Below, piece after piece: positions 1 through 8,810 of a stretch of DNA of 38,313 bases (position 1 is its first letter; every line of letters starts with the position of its first letter). This stretch comes from Gallionellales bacterium RIFCSPLOWO2_02_FULL_59_110 (GTDB taxonomy: Bacteria > Pseudomonadota > Gammaproteobacteria > Burkholderiales > Gallionellaceae): the NCBI GenBank assembly GCA_001801215.1, contig MGXA01000106.1, positions 1-38,313 on the forward strand, given 5' to 3'. A program made the position numbers and the translations under genes. Below the pieces are notes generated by a model. It was given only the letters and a program-made list of their open reading frames with translations, was not told where the DNA came from and did no database searches.

Positions 1-1
1 G

Positions 2-76
2 GAGCAACGTGGCATCGAGTGGTCGTTCACGCGGCAGGATGCAGATGTAAAAATGGCTCGGCATTATGTTTCGTAA
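2..76 (+). mobile_element. IS630-like transposase, C-terminal fragment (left copy)
   Basis: An open frame runs in from the window edge and ends at TAA (74-76). It encodes about 24 residues including EWSFTRQDADVKMARHYVS. This resembles the usual C-terminus of IS630-family transposases, where a W-x-F-T-x-x-D-A-x-x-K-hydrophobic-x-R pattern precedes the stop. The DDE catalytic part lies outside the window. The same sequence occurs inverted at the right end (38250-38313). The family call rests on this short tail only. Confidence 0.6.
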
Positions 77-97
77 TTAATGGGTTTATATACTAGT
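13..97. repeat. Left copy of 85-bp terminal inverted repeat (IS end)
   Basis: Bases 13-97 are the reverse complement of 38229-38313 over 85 bp; identity stops at base 98. The repeat contains the transposase 3' end, about 20 bp of non-coding IS terminus, and the bases ACTAGT at the junction. IS630 elements insert at TA, often within CTAG, which fits this junction. The inner edge coincides with the TAG stop codon of the neighbouring HAD/hydratase gene (93-95). Confidence 0.85.
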
Positions 98-2762
98 TCC
101 GCAACGGCTTCCCGTTCTTCAGCATGTACTCCACCCGCGCCCGAGTCTTGTCCGTCGCCAGCAGTTCCATGAAGTTCTTGCGCTCCAGATCGAGCAGCCA
201 TTGCTCGTCCACCAGGCTGCCCGCGTCCACGTCGCCGCCGCACATCGTTTCGGCGATGCGGCAGCCGATGTTGTAGTCGTGTTCGGAGATGAAGCCGCCT
301 TCGAGCAGGTTGACCATCGCGGCCTTGAGGGTGGCGATGCCGGTGCGTCCGGCGACGGGTATCTGGCGCGGCTGCAACGGCGGACGGTAGGCGGTGGTGG
401 TGAGCGCTCTCGCTTCCTCCCTGGCGACATGCAGCAACTCGTACTGGTTGAGCACGATGCGGTCCGATGGCCTGAGGTAGCCCATCTCTCTTGCGAGTTC
501 GGCGCTCTTGGCGACTTCACCCATCGCGATCTGCTGGAAGTAGCGTTTGAGGTACGGAAAGATGTCGCCGCTCGCACCCGAATAATGGCGCGCTTCGTTC
601 GCCGCGCGCAGCGCCATTTCCTTACAGCCGCCGCCTGCGGGCAATACGCCGACGCCGACTTCGACCAGGCCGATGTAGCTTTCCAGCGCGGCGACAATCC
701 GCGTGCAGTGCATCGGGAATTCGCAGCCGCCGCCGAGCGCCAGGCCGTACACCGCCGCGATGGTCGGCACCTGCGCGTATCTGAGGCGCTGCGAGACCTG
801 CTGGAATTTGGCGACCACTTCCTCGACGCGCGGCACGTTGCCGGTTGCGGCGTTGAGCACTTCGCTTAAGTCCCCGCCGCCCGCGACGGTGTATTTCACG
901 CGCTGCGCCGCACCCTTGAGCTTGTCGAACAATCCGGCGGGCGGCGCCTCGCTGCTTTCCTGCACGCCCTGCATCAGTTGCAGCAGGTGCGCCCCGGCGG
1001 AGAACGGCGCTTCGGTTTGCCAGAGGATCAGCGCGCGAAAGTGCGCCTCTGCCTCGTCCACCGCGCGCAGGATGCCGTCCAGCACTTCGTTGCTGATCGC
1101 GTGCATCTTGGTCTTGAAGCTCAGGATGGCGATGTCGTCGCCGGTGTGCCACATGCGAATATCATCCGTCTCGAAGATGGTCTCGCCGTATTGCGCGGTC
1201 TCGCCGAGCAGGCGGTCGGGGAAGAGTTGGCGCTGATACACCGGAAGTTGGGAGCGGGGTTGATAGTGCGCAAAATCCCCCCTGCCCCCCTTTTCCAAAG
1301 GGGGGTTAGAAAGTGATGCGCTCTGACTCTCCGCTCTCCTCTTTTCCAGGAAGGAGTTAGAAAGTGATTCGCCCTGACTCTCTACTCCCCCCTTCGACGA
1401 AGGGGGGCTGGGGGGGATTTGAATTGCAACGGGTGAAAAAGAACCCTGCGCGGTATGCACGCCGCTGCGCGCCGGGTCGCTCGCCCAGGCGGGCAGCGGG
1501 GCATCGGACATCGCCTTGCCGGCGTTGATGTCGGCGGCGATCCATCCGGCCACTTGCTGCCAGCCTGCCGCCTGCCAGATTTCGAACGGGCCGCTGTCCC
1601 AGCCGAAGCCCCAGCGCACGGCAAGGTCGAGGTCGCGCGCGTTGTCGGCGATGTGTTCCAGTTGCAAGGCGCAGTAGTGGAACACATCGCGGAACGTCGC
1701 CCACAGGAACTGCGCCTGCGGATGCGAATTGCCGCGCAGCCCGGCGAGCTTTTTCGCCCAGTCGCGTTCGCGCAGGATGTCCTTCACGCCGTCGTCCACC
1801 TTGGCATCGGACAGGCGATACTCCCTGGTGTGCAGGTCGAGCACGTGGATGTCCTTGCCGATCTTCTGGTAGATGCCCTTTTTGCTCTTCTGCCCCAGCG
1901 CTCCCTGGTCGACCAACTGGTTCAGCCAACTCGGCAGTTCGAAGTGCTTGTGCCACGGGTCGTCGGTGAGGTTTTCGCGCATGGTGTTGACCACGTGCGC
2001 GAACACGTCGAGGCCGACCACGTCCAGCGTGCGGAAGGTGGCGCTCTTGGGGCGGCCGAGGTAGCGCCCGGTGAGCGCGTCCACGGTGTCGAAGCCGAGG
2101 CCGAATGCCTCTGCGTGATGTTTGGTGGCGAGCATGGAGAACACGCCGATGCGGTTGGCGATGAAGTTCGGCGTGTCCTTGGCGCGCACCACGCCCTTGC
2201 CGAGCGTGGAGACAAGAAAAGTCTCCAGTTGGTCGAGCAGCATCGCTTCGGTTTCCTTGCACGGGATCAGCTCGACCAGATGCATGTAGCGCGGCGGGTT
2301 GAAGAAGTGGATGCCGCAGAAGCGGTGGCGCAGGTTCTCCGGGAAGGCCGCGCCGAGCCGGTTGATCGACAGGCCGGAAGTGTTGCTGGCGAAGATGGTG
2401 CGCTCGCCGAGATAGGGCGCGACCTTTTTGTACAGGTCGGACTTCCAGTCCATGCGCTCGGCAATCGCCTCGATCACCAGGTCGCACTCGCGCAGCTTGT
2501 CGATGTGCTGCTCGTAATTCGCTGCGGCGATGAACTGCACTTTTGCGGGACTGGCCAGCGGGCTGGGGTCGAGTTTTTTGAGGTTGTCGAGCGCCTTGTC
2601 GACGATGGCGTTGGGTTCGCCTTGGCCCTTGTCGTTTTTCTGGGCGGGCAAGTCGAACAGCAAGGTCTCGACGTTGGCGTTGACCAGGTGCGCGGCGATC
2701 TGCGCGCCCATCACGCCCGCGCCGAGAACTGCGACTTTGCGGATATGAAAATTTTCGCTCAT
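93..2762 (-). CDS. 3-hydroxyacyl-CoA dehydrogenase / enoyl-CoA hydratase fusion (beta-oxidation)
   Basis: This 889-residue bifunctional enzyme hydrates enoyl-CoA and oxidises 3-hydroxyacyl-CoA with NAD in fatty acid beta-oxidation. The dehydrogenase domain comes first: the NAD loop GAGVMG is at residues 15-20 and the catalytic HFFNP motif is near 152. The crotonase domain is C-terminal, with GLALGGGCEF and EVGVGVLPAGGG supplying the oxyanion hole and glutamates. This HAD-then-hydratase order is that of FadN-type proteins, the reverse of E. coli FadB. Residues about 448-497 form a Pro/Gly/Lys-rich linker encoded by an inserted palindromic repeat (1273-1420), so the protein is longer than the usual roughly 800 residues. 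The stop codon lies at the IS junction. The thiolase often found next to this gene is absent and may lie beyond the IS. Confidence 0.93.
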   Translation of the reverse strand: MSENFHIRKVAVLGAGVMGAQIAAHLVNANVETLLFDLPAQKNDKGQGEPNAIVDKALDNLKKLDPSPLASPAKVQFIAAANYEQHIDKLRECDLVIEAIAERMDWKSDLYKKVAPYLGERTIFASNTSGLSINRLGAAFPENLRHRFCGIHFFNPPRYMHLVELIPCKETEAMLLDQLETFLVSTLGKGVVRAKDTPNFIANRIGVFSMLATKHHAEAFGLGFDTVDALTGRYLGRPKSATFRTLDVVGLDVFAHVVNTMRENLTDDPWHKHFELPSWLNQLVDQGALGQKSKKGIYQKIGKDIHVLDLHTREYRLSDAKVDDGVKDILRERDWAKKLAGLRGNSHPQAQFLWATFRDVFHYCALQLEHIADNARDLDLAVRWGFGWDSGPFEIWQAAGWQQVAGWIAADINAGKAMSDAPLPAWASDPARSGVHTAQGSFSPVAIQIPPSPPSSKGGVESQGESLSNSFLEKRRAESQSASLSNPPLEKGGRGDFAHYQPRSQLPVYQRQLFPDRLLGETAQYGETIFETDDIRMWHTGDDIAILSFKTKMHAISNEVLDGILRAVDEAEAHFRALILWQTEAPFSAGAHLLQLMQGVQESSEAPPAGLFDKLKGAAQRVKYTVAGGGDLSEVLNAATGNVPRVEEVVAKFQQVSQRLRYAQVPTIAAVYGLALGGGCEFPMHCTRIVAALESYIGLVEVGVGVLPAGGGCKEMALRAANEARHYSGASGDIFPYLKRYFQQIAMGEVAKSAELAREMGYLRPSDRIVLNQYELLHVAREEARALTTTAYRPPLQPRQIPVAGRTGIATLKAAMVNLLEGGFISEHDYNIGCRIAETMCGGDVDAGSLVDEQWLLDLERKNFMELLATDKTRARVEYMLKNGKPLRN
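1273..1420. repeat. Palindromic GC-rich repeat element inserted in frame in a coding gene
   Basis: The block starts AAATCCCCCC and ends GGGGGGATTT, so its outer edges are inverted copies. Inside are three C-run/G-run hairpin units: 1281-1305, 1333-1356 (degenerate) and 1386-1407. A tract of about 26 bp, TTAGAAAGTGAT followed by GCGCTCTGACTCTC or a near copy, follows each of the first two units. This is the widespread REP-like repeat whose translations read PPLEKGGRGDF on one strand and IPPAPLFQRG on the other. Here it is translated as a linker in the HAD/hydratase protein without breaking the frame. Confidence 0.85.
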
Positions 2763-2780
2763 CTTTCCTCCAGATATGGT

Positions 2781-3977
2781 TCAGCTTGCCGCCGCATCCC
2801 GGCAGCCGCTCGGCAGCATGACGATGCGGTTGCGCCCATCGCGCTTGGCCTGATAGAGCGCCGCATCCGCAATTTCAAGCATTTTTGCGAACCCCAAGTT
2901 GCATTCGCTGCAGGATACCGGGCAGACGGCCACGCCGATACTGACGGTGGCAGAGATACTCTTGCGCCCGGTTGCCAGCGGTGTTTTTTCGACAGTATCG
3001 CGCAAGGTTTCGGCCACTGCCATCGCGCCAGCCTCATCGGTGGAGGGAAGCAAAATGCAGAACTCCTCACCTCCATAGCGCCCCAGCGTATCCTGTTTGC
3101 GCAGCCGCAAATCCAGCAGGTGCGCCACGTCGGCGAGCACATCGTCGCCGGTCGGATGCCCGAATTCGTCGTTGATACGCTTGAAAAAATCGATGTCGAT
3201 CATGAGCAGCGCCAGAGACGTCTTGTTGCGTCGGGCAATGGCGTATTCTTTCTCGGCGCGCCCCATGAAGGCGCGGCGGTTGAATATCCCGGTTAACGAA
3301 TCGATCATGGCAAGCGCGCGAATTGCGCGGTCGGCGCGCTCCTTGACCATCAGGATAAATCCCATCGAACCCAGCATGCTCAGCGCGATGAGGCCAACGA
3401 AGACCGCCAGTTGTACGGGGTTGGGCGCAACGCTCGACTGGACTGTGGCAAATTCGAATGTGCCGAAGAATGCGACGATTGCGCGTAGCGCAAACATCGG
3501 CACGATGGCTGCGGTCGCACCGAACAGCAGCCACCAGGCGCGCCCTGTGCGGGACTCCGTGTCGGCAAGCAGGATGCGCAGGATCATCAGCATCTGTGCG
3601 CCATAGATCAGGCTGCCAAAGATCAGCCTGTTCCGGGCGTCCTCATACGGCAATGCGGCCAAGATCAGGAGAACCAGCCCGACCGGGAGCAGGCATTGCC
3701 AGCGCGGCCAGGGCAATTCGCGGTATTCATGAATGGCGGCAAGTTTCATGGCTTGCGCGGTAACCAGCAGGACGCCGAACAGAACGATGGAAAAAGCATC
3801 GGGAATCGCACCGCGCGCCGCACCCAGCGACCATGCGAGAGACTCCAGCGCCATTGCGCCGCCCCATTTCTTCAGGCTGTCATGCTCCCTGCCCCATGAC
3901 ACGACAGCCAGGCTCAGCGCCATCATGGCGCAAACCAATACAAGGGAAAACAGCAGGGTGCGGTTATCTAATTCCAT
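2781..3977 (-). CDS. Membrane-bound diguanylate cyclase (GGDEF)
   Basis: The 398-residue protein makes cyclic di-GMP from GTP. Residues 1-215 hold about six or seven hydrophobic segments forming a membrane sensor module of no recognised named type. The GGDEF domain spans roughly 220-395. It has the D-x-L-T-G-x-x-N-R-R entry motif near 226, the metal-binding MIDIDFFKRIND stretch near 259, and an active-site GGEEF at 302-306. An inhibitory I-site RKQD lies at 293-296, exactly five residues upstream, so product feedback is expected. The gene sits 18 bp ahead of the HAD/hydratase gene and 70 bp after the thioesterase gene, inside an otherwise metabolic cluster. The signal sensed is not evident. 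Confidence 0.92.
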   Translation of the reverse strand: MELDNRTLLFSLVLVCAMMALSLAVVSWGREHDSLKKWGGAMALESLAWSLGAARGAIPDAFSIVLFGVLLVTAQAMKLAAIHEYRELPWPRWQCLLPVGLVLLILAALPYEDARNRLIFGSLIYGAQMLMILRILLADTESRTGRAWWLLFGATAAIVPMFALRAIVAFFGTFEFATVQSSVAPNPVQLAVFVGLIALSMLGSMGFILMVKERADRAIRALAMIDSLTGIFNRRAFMGRAEKEYAIARRNKTSLALLMIDIDFFKRINDEFGHPTGDDVLADVAHLLDLRLRKQDTLGRYGGEEFCILLPSTDEAGAMAVAETLRDTVEKTPLATGRKSISATVSIGVAVCPVSCSECNLGFAKMLEIADAALYQAKRDGRNRIVMLPSGCRDAAAS

Positions 3978-4047
3978 TTCCGGATAAAAAGGCTATGTCG
4001 CGTGGTGCGTTTCGCGCACCATCATACTTTGTCGCACGGAATGCACG

Positions 4048-4452
4048 CTACGCACCGGGCACGACGCGCGGTTTGCGGTTCTCGTCCACCGCCACGTAGG
4101 TCAGCGTCGCCTCTGTCACCTTGACGCAGGTCGGCTTGGCCGGATCGCGCTGCGCATAAACGGCCACGTCCACCGTGATCGAGGTGCGGCCGGTCTTGAT
4201 GATTTCGGCATAGAAGCTCACGATGTCCCCGACGAACACCGGCTGCTTGAACTGGAAAGAATTCACCGCCACCGTCACCACGCGCCCCTTGGCGCGGTGC
4301 AGCGCGGGGATGCTGCCCGCGAGGTCGACCTGTCCCATCAGCCAGCCGCCGAAGATGTCTCCGGCATAATTGGCGTCGGAGGGCATCGCCGCGACGCGCA
4401 GCGTGGGCTCGCGCTGCGGCAGGGGAATGGATGCGTGAATTGTCTCGCCCAT
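4048..4452 (-). CDS. Acyl-CoA thioesterase, YciA-like hotdog fold
   Basis: The 134-residue single hotdog domain has the features of YciA/BACH-type acyl-CoA thioesterases: a DANYAGDIFGGWLMGQVD segment near 24-41 containing the catalytic Asp region, and a VNSFQFKQPVFVGDIVSFYAE strand-turn-strand near 63-83. It would hydrolyse acyl-CoA to free acid and CoA in the cytoplasm. Its ATG lies one base after the stop codon of the acyl-CoA ligase gene, so the two are very probably co-transcribed and translationally coupled. Pairing a ligase with a thioesterase suggests control of acyl-CoA pools. Chain-length preference cannot be read from the sequence. Confidence 0.85.
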   Translation of the reverse strand: MGETIHASIPLPQREPTLRVAAMPSDANYAGDIFGGWLMGQVDLAGSIPALHRAKGRVVTVAVNSFQFKQPVFVGDIVSFYAEIIKTGRTSITVDVAVYAQRDPAKPTCVKVTEATLTYVAVDENRKPRVVPGA

Positions 4453-4453
4453 T

Positions 4454-6265
4454 TCAATGCCCCCGGTAAAGCTGTTCGATTTCTTTGGCGTAGCGCATCG
4501 CCACTTGCGGCCGCTTGAGTTTGAGGGTGGGGGTCAGCAGCCCGTTTTCGATGCTCCACGGATCGGCCAGCAGCAGCGCGCGGCGCACCTTGGCGTAACC
4601 GGGAAATTCCCTGATCTGCTCCGCGATGCGCCGCAGCGCTTCCTTCTCGACGCGGGTGTCGCGCAGCGATTCCGGCATGTCGGCGCGCACGCCGACCTGC
4701 CGCGCAAATGCCTGCCATTGCTCGGGATTGACCACGGCCAGCACGACCAGCGCGGGATGCCCTTCGCCATGCACCATCACCTGGTCGAACAGGTGGTCGC
4801 GCAGGATGGCGTTTTCCATGTCCGCAGGAGGCACCTTCTCGCCGTTGGACATGACGATGATTTCCTTCAGCCGCCCGGTGATGGTGATATGCCCCCTCTC
4901 GCCGATGCTCGCGGTGTCGCCGGTATTCAGCCAGCCATCCTTGTCGATCATCGCGGCGGTGGCCTCGGGGTTGCGCCAGTAGCCCAGCATGTTCGACGGC
5001 CCGCGCACCAGCAGCGCATTCTGCTCGCCGATGCGCACCTCGATGCCTCTCAGCGGCGGCCCGATGGTGGAAGGACGATTGTCTTCGGCGCGATTGACGC
5101 TCACCACCGGGCTGGTCTCGGTCAGCCCGTAACCCTGGACGATGGGCAGGCCGAGCGCGATGAACAGGCGCGACACCTTGGGCTGCAAGGCTGCGCCGCC
5201 GCTGATGGAAAGGCGCAAGCGCCCGCCCAGCCGGTCCATCACCTTGTCCGCCACGAGGCGTTTGAGCATCGGCCACAGCAATAATTTCGGCGTCCACGCG
5301 CCGCGCCCCTGCCGGTACTCGAAGCGGTCCCAGCCGACATCGACTGCAAGGGTGAACAGCTTGTGCCGCAACGGCGCCCCCTCTTCCAGCTTGGCGTGAA
5401 TGGCGCTGTAGATGCGCTCGAAGATGCGCGGCACGGAAACCAGGATGGTGGGGCGGATGATTTTCAGGTCGTCCGCCAGCAGCGGGACAGAGCGCGCGTA
5501 CGCCACCGTCGCCCCGGCCATCATGCTCATGTAATAACCCACGGTGCGCTCGAAAGTATGCGACAGCGGCAGGAACGACAGGAAAGTATCGGATTTATCC
5601 ACGCCGCCGGCAAACGTCTCCAGCGCCGCATGGGCGTTGTACACCATGTTGTGGTGCGACAGCATCACGCCCTTGGGTTTTCCGGTGGTGCCGGAGGTGT
5701 AGATGATGGTGGCCAGCTCGTCGCGGTTGCGCTTGTGTTCCTGTTGCAGCACTGCCTGCGCGGGGAGCCATTCATCCGCGCACTGGAGGCGCGGTTCGTC
5801 CGCCGCCGCTATCCTGTCGAGGCTGACCATACGCAGCACGCCGCCGAGCTGATCGCGCACCGTGAGCAGTCCCTGCCATTGCTCTTCGGACTCGAACAGC
5901 AACACCTTCACCTGCGCATCGTTGATGATATAAGCCACGTTGTCCGGCCTGTCCACGGTGTACAGCGGCACCACCACCAAACCCAGCGACATCGCGGCCT
6001 GCTCGTACATCACCCACTGCGGGCAATTGCGCAGCATCAGCGCGACATGGTCGCCGGCCGCCAGGTTCTCGCGCAGCAGCGCCGCCTGCCAGCGCGCCAC
6101 CTGTCCGAGCATCTGCCCCCAGGTCAGCGCCAGCCATGCATCCCGGCGCGCGTCGAAATAGCGGTAAGCAACATTATCCGGCGTGCGCTTTGCCCGTTCG
6201 ACAAACAAGCCGTGCAGCGTGACGGCGTCTTCCGGTTTGATGTAGTGGCTCGTGTTTTGCGGCAT
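4454..6265 (-). CDS. Long-chain acyl-CoA synthetase (AMP-forming)
   Basis: The 603-residue AMP-binding enzyme activates fatty acids to acyl-CoA via an acyl-adenylate. The P-loop IIYTSGTTGKPKGVMLSHHN is at 187-206. Further motifs are QGYGLTETSP (A5 region) and WLNTGDTASI (A7 region), then the ITGRLKEIIVMSNGEK hinge, with a small C-terminal domain after it. Length and architecture match FadD15-type long-chain fatty acid-CoA ligases. It is 42 bp downstream of the FadE-like gene and one base upstream of the thioesterase gene, forming the activation step of the same pathway. Substrate length is inferred from context only. Confidence 0.9.
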   Translation of the reverse strand: MPQNTSHYIKPEDAVTLHGLFVERAKRTPDNVAYRYFDARRDAWLALTWGQMLGQVARWQAALLRENLAAGDHVALMLRNCPQWVMYEQAAMSLGLVVVPLYTVDRPDNVAYIINDAQVKVLLFESEEQWQGLLTVRDQLGGVLRMVSLDRIAAADEPRLQCADEWLPAQAVLQQEHKRNRDELATIIYTSGTTGKPKGVMLSHHNMVYNAHAALETFAGGVDKSDTFLSFLPLSHTFERTVGYYMSMMAGATVAYARSVPLLADDLKIIRPTILVSVPRIFERIYSAIHAKLEEGAPLRHKLFTLAVDVGWDRFEYRQGRGAWTPKLLLWPMLKRLVADKVMDRLGGRLRLSISGGAALQPKVSRLFIALGLPIVQGYGLTETSPVVSVNRAEDNRPSTIGPPLRGIEVRIGEQNALLVRGPSNMLGYWRNPEATAAMIDKDGWLNTGDTASIGERGHITITGRLKEIIVMSNGEKVPPADMENAILRDHLFDQVMVHGEGHPALVVLAVVNPEQWQAFARQVGVRADMPESLRDTRVEKEALRRIAEQIREFPGYAKVRRALLLADPWSIENGLLTPTLKLKRPQVAMRYAKEIEQLYRGH

Positions 6266-6307
6266 ACCCTGCGTTTCCCTTTCTATCGGATGGATCGGTG
6301 GATGCGC

Positions 6308-8740
6308 TTAACGCCCCGCCCGCAACTCTTCCGGCCCGAAGTCGTCCACCATGATGACCTTGCGGCGCAGCGCGTAATCGCGTTCCAGTTGCAGCGCCTG
6401 CTCCGCCGTAATGATGGATTGATCGCGCGCCTCGGTGATGCGCGGCAATTCTTCCGGCATTTTCAGCTTGCCGGCCTTGCGTGCCTTTTCCAGTTCCTCT
6501 TGCAGAGGTTCGCACAAAAGCGTGCTGGCGAGCGCCGCTTCCAGTGCGCCGACCGCGTCCTGTTCGTCGGTCGGCAGGTACATCCCGGCGGTAAGGCGGT
6601 CGCGCGCCGCGCCGGGCTGCATCAGCAGCGTGGCGATCTCGTGGCCGAGGCGGTCGGAAGGCGGCGACAGGCGCATGCCCAGCGGAAAAACCAGCGCCCC
6701 CAGCATCCGGCGCGCCGGGGCATTCGGGAAATTCCGGAGCACACCATCGAAGGCCTGTTGGGTTTTGTACAGCGCATCCTGCATCGCCCAATGCAGCAGC
6801 GGCAAATCCGCGGCGGGGCGTCCGTCGTCTTCGAAGCGCTTCAGCGCCGCCGAGCCGAGGTACAGCATGCTCAGCGCGTCGCCCAGCCGCGCGGAGATTT
6901 TCTCGCGCCGCTTCAGCGAGCCGCCCAGAACCGCCATCGCCACGTCCGCGCTCAGGGCGAATGCAGCGGAAAAGCGCGTCAACTGCTGGTAGTAGCGGCG
7001 CGTTTCGCTGCCCGGCGGCGCCGGAATACCGCGCCCGTTGCACAGCGCAAACACCAGGCTGCGCGCCGCATTGCATAACACGAAGCCGATGTGCCCGAAC
7101 AGCGCTTCGTCGAACTGTTGCAGGGCAAGCCTGGGGTTCGGCTCGTGCGCCGCCGCAATTTCTTTCAGCACGTAAGGATGGGCGCGGATCGCGCCCTGGC
7201 CGAAGATGATCATGCTGCGCGTCAGGATGTTCGCGCCTTCCACGGTGATGCCGATCGGCGCCTGCTGGTAGGCGCGGCCGAGGTAATTGCCCGGTCCGAG
7301 GCAGATGCCCTTGCCGCCATGCACATCCATCGCATCGTTGACAACGCTGCGCCCGCATTCGGTGGCGTGATATTTGACGATGGCGGAAATCACCGACGGC
7401 TGTTCGCCCATGTCCACCGCCAATGCGGTGAAGCGGCGCGCCGCGTCGATCAGGTAGGTGTATGCGCCGATGCGCGCCAGCGGCTCTTCGATGCCCTCGA
7501 ACTTGCCGATGGGCAGGTGGAACTGCTTGCGCACCCTCGCGTAAGCGCCGCTGGTGCGCGCCGCCAGCTTCATGCCGCCGACGCTGCTGGCGGGCAGCGA
7601 AATCGAGCGTCCCGCCGCGAGGCATTCCATCAGCATACGCCAGCCCTGCCCGACGCGCTCAATGCCGCCGATGATGCATTCTATCGGGACGAATACCCCA
7701 TTGCCCTGTGTCGGGCCGTTCAGGAATGCGGAGTTCAGCGGGAAATGGCGGCGGCCGATTCTGACGCCCGGCAGATTGGCCGGGATCAGTGCAAGCGTGA
7801 TGCCGCGCTCGACTTCGCCGCCCAGGATGCGGGCCGGGTCGTACAGCTTGAACGCCAGGCCGAGCAGCGTCGCCGACGGCGCGAGGGTGATGTAGCGCTT
7901 CTCCCAAGTCAGGCGCACGCCCAGCACGCGCCGCCCGCCGGAATCGTCGTAGCACACCTCGCCGTAATCCGGAATCGCGCCGGCATCCGACCCGGCGAAC
8001 GGGCCGGTCAGAGCGAAGCACGGCACTTCCAGGCCGTATGCCAGGCGATGCAGGTATTTTTCCTTTTGTTCCTCGGTGCCATAGTGCAGCAGCAATTCGG
8101 CAGGCCCCAGGGAATTCGGCACCATCACCGTCACCGCCGCCGTGGCGCTGCGCGACGCCACCTTGCACACCACCGCCGAGTGCGCCTGCGCGGAAAACTC
8201 CAGGCCGCCGTAGCGCTTCGGAATGATCATGCCGAAGAAGCCCTTGACCTTCATGAACTGCCAGACTTCGGGCGGCAAATCGGCGCGCCGGTGCGTGATG
8301 TCCCAGTCGTCCAGCATGGCGCATAACTGCTCGACTTCGTTGTCCAGGAATGCCTGCTCCGCCGCGCTCAGCCCGCATTTTGGAAAGGCCAGCAGCTTGT
8401 TCCAATCGGGATGCCCGCCGAACAGATCGCCATCCCACCACACCGTGCCGGCGTCGATCGACTCCCGCTCGGTGGCGGAGATTTGCGGCAGGATTTTGCG
8501 GAAAATTTTAAGGGCCGTGCCGCTCACCAGGATGCGGCGCACGGTAGGAATGCCGAACAGCGCGACGAACAAAAACAGCACAACGTAAACCGCCTGCAAG
8601 GCGGCATCCGAAACGCGCAACTGGATTGCCATGACCGGGACGAACAACATCGCCGCCAGCACCCATCCGGCGATGGAGGCGCGGAAAAAAGCGAGCATCA
8701 GAATTGCGGCCAGCACCGCCGCCAACATCAGGATTGTCAC
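6308..8740 (-). CDS. fadE: Acyl-CoA dehydrogenase, FadE family
   Basis: At 810 residues this matches the unusually long FadE-type acyl-CoA dehydrogenases (E. coli FadE is 814) rather than the 380-residue soluble type. Residues 1-65 contain two or three hydrophobic segments, suggesting inner-membrane attachment. The FAD-dependent core follows: FALTGPFAGSDAGAIPD near 240-256 is the flavin/substrate segment, and the DVHGGKGICLGPGNYLGRAYQQ stretch near 475 is typical of the dimer/FAD region. The long C-terminal extension is present. It catalyses the first beta-oxidation step, acyl-CoA to trans-2-enoyl-CoA, and is the first gene of the ligase-thioesterase run. The gap to the upstream gene is only 70 bp. 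Confidence 0.9.
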   Translation of the reverse strand: MTILMLAAVLAAILMLAFFRASIAGWVLAAMLFVPVMAIQLRVSDAALQAVYVVLFLFVALFGIPTVRRILVSGTALKIFRKILPQISATERESIDAGTVWWDGDLFGGHPDWNKLLAFPKCGLSAAEQAFLDNEVEQLCAMLDDWDITHRRADLPPEVWQFMKVKGFFGMIIPKRYGGLEFSAQAHSAVVCKVASRSATAAVTVMVPNSLGPAELLLHYGTEEQKEKYLHRLAYGLEVPCFALTGPFAGSDAGAIPDYGEVCYDDSGGRRVLGVRLTWEKRYITLAPSATLLGLAFKLYDPARILGGEVERGITLALIPANLPGVRIGRRHFPLNSAFLNGPTQGNGVFVPIECIIGGIERVGQGWRMLMECLAAGRSISLPASSVGGMKLAARTSGAYARVRKQFHLPIGKFEGIEEPLARIGAYTYLIDAARRFTALAVDMGEQPSVISAIVKYHATECGRSVVNDAMDVHGGKGICLGPGNYLGRAYQQAPIGITVEGANILTRSMIIFGQGAIRAHPYVLKEIAAAHEPNPRLALQQFDEALFGHIGFVLCNAARSLVFALCNGRGIPAPPGSETRRYYQQLTRFSAAFALSADVAMAVLGGSLKRREKISARLGDALSMLYLGSAALKRFEDDGRPAADLPLLHWAMQDALYKTQQAFDGVLRNFPNAPARRMLGALVFPLGMRLSPPSDRLGHEIATLLMQPGAARDRLTAGMYLPTDEQDAVGALEAALASTLLCEPLQEELEKARKAGKLKMPEELPRITEARDQSIITAEQALQLERDYALRRKVIMVDDFGPEELRAGR

Positions 8741-8810
8741 TGCCCGCTCCTATTATTATCGTTATCGCCTGCGCCTTGCCGCAAAGCCGGAGCCGCCACC
8801 ATCGGTCTTC

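Noticed and set aside
1455-3296. 613-codon open frame on the plus strand
   Set aside because: It is antisense to the HAD/hydratase and cyclase genes, has no recognisable domain, and arises from the GC-rich codon pattern of the real genes.
5363-7078. 571-codon open frame on the plus strand
   Set aside because: It overlaps the acyl-CoA ligase and FadE genes in antisense and its translation is Arg/Gln/His-rich without motifs, typical of a shadow frame.
7091-8326. 411-codon open frame on the plus strand
   Set aside because: It is antisense to FadE, which has clear family motifs throughout.
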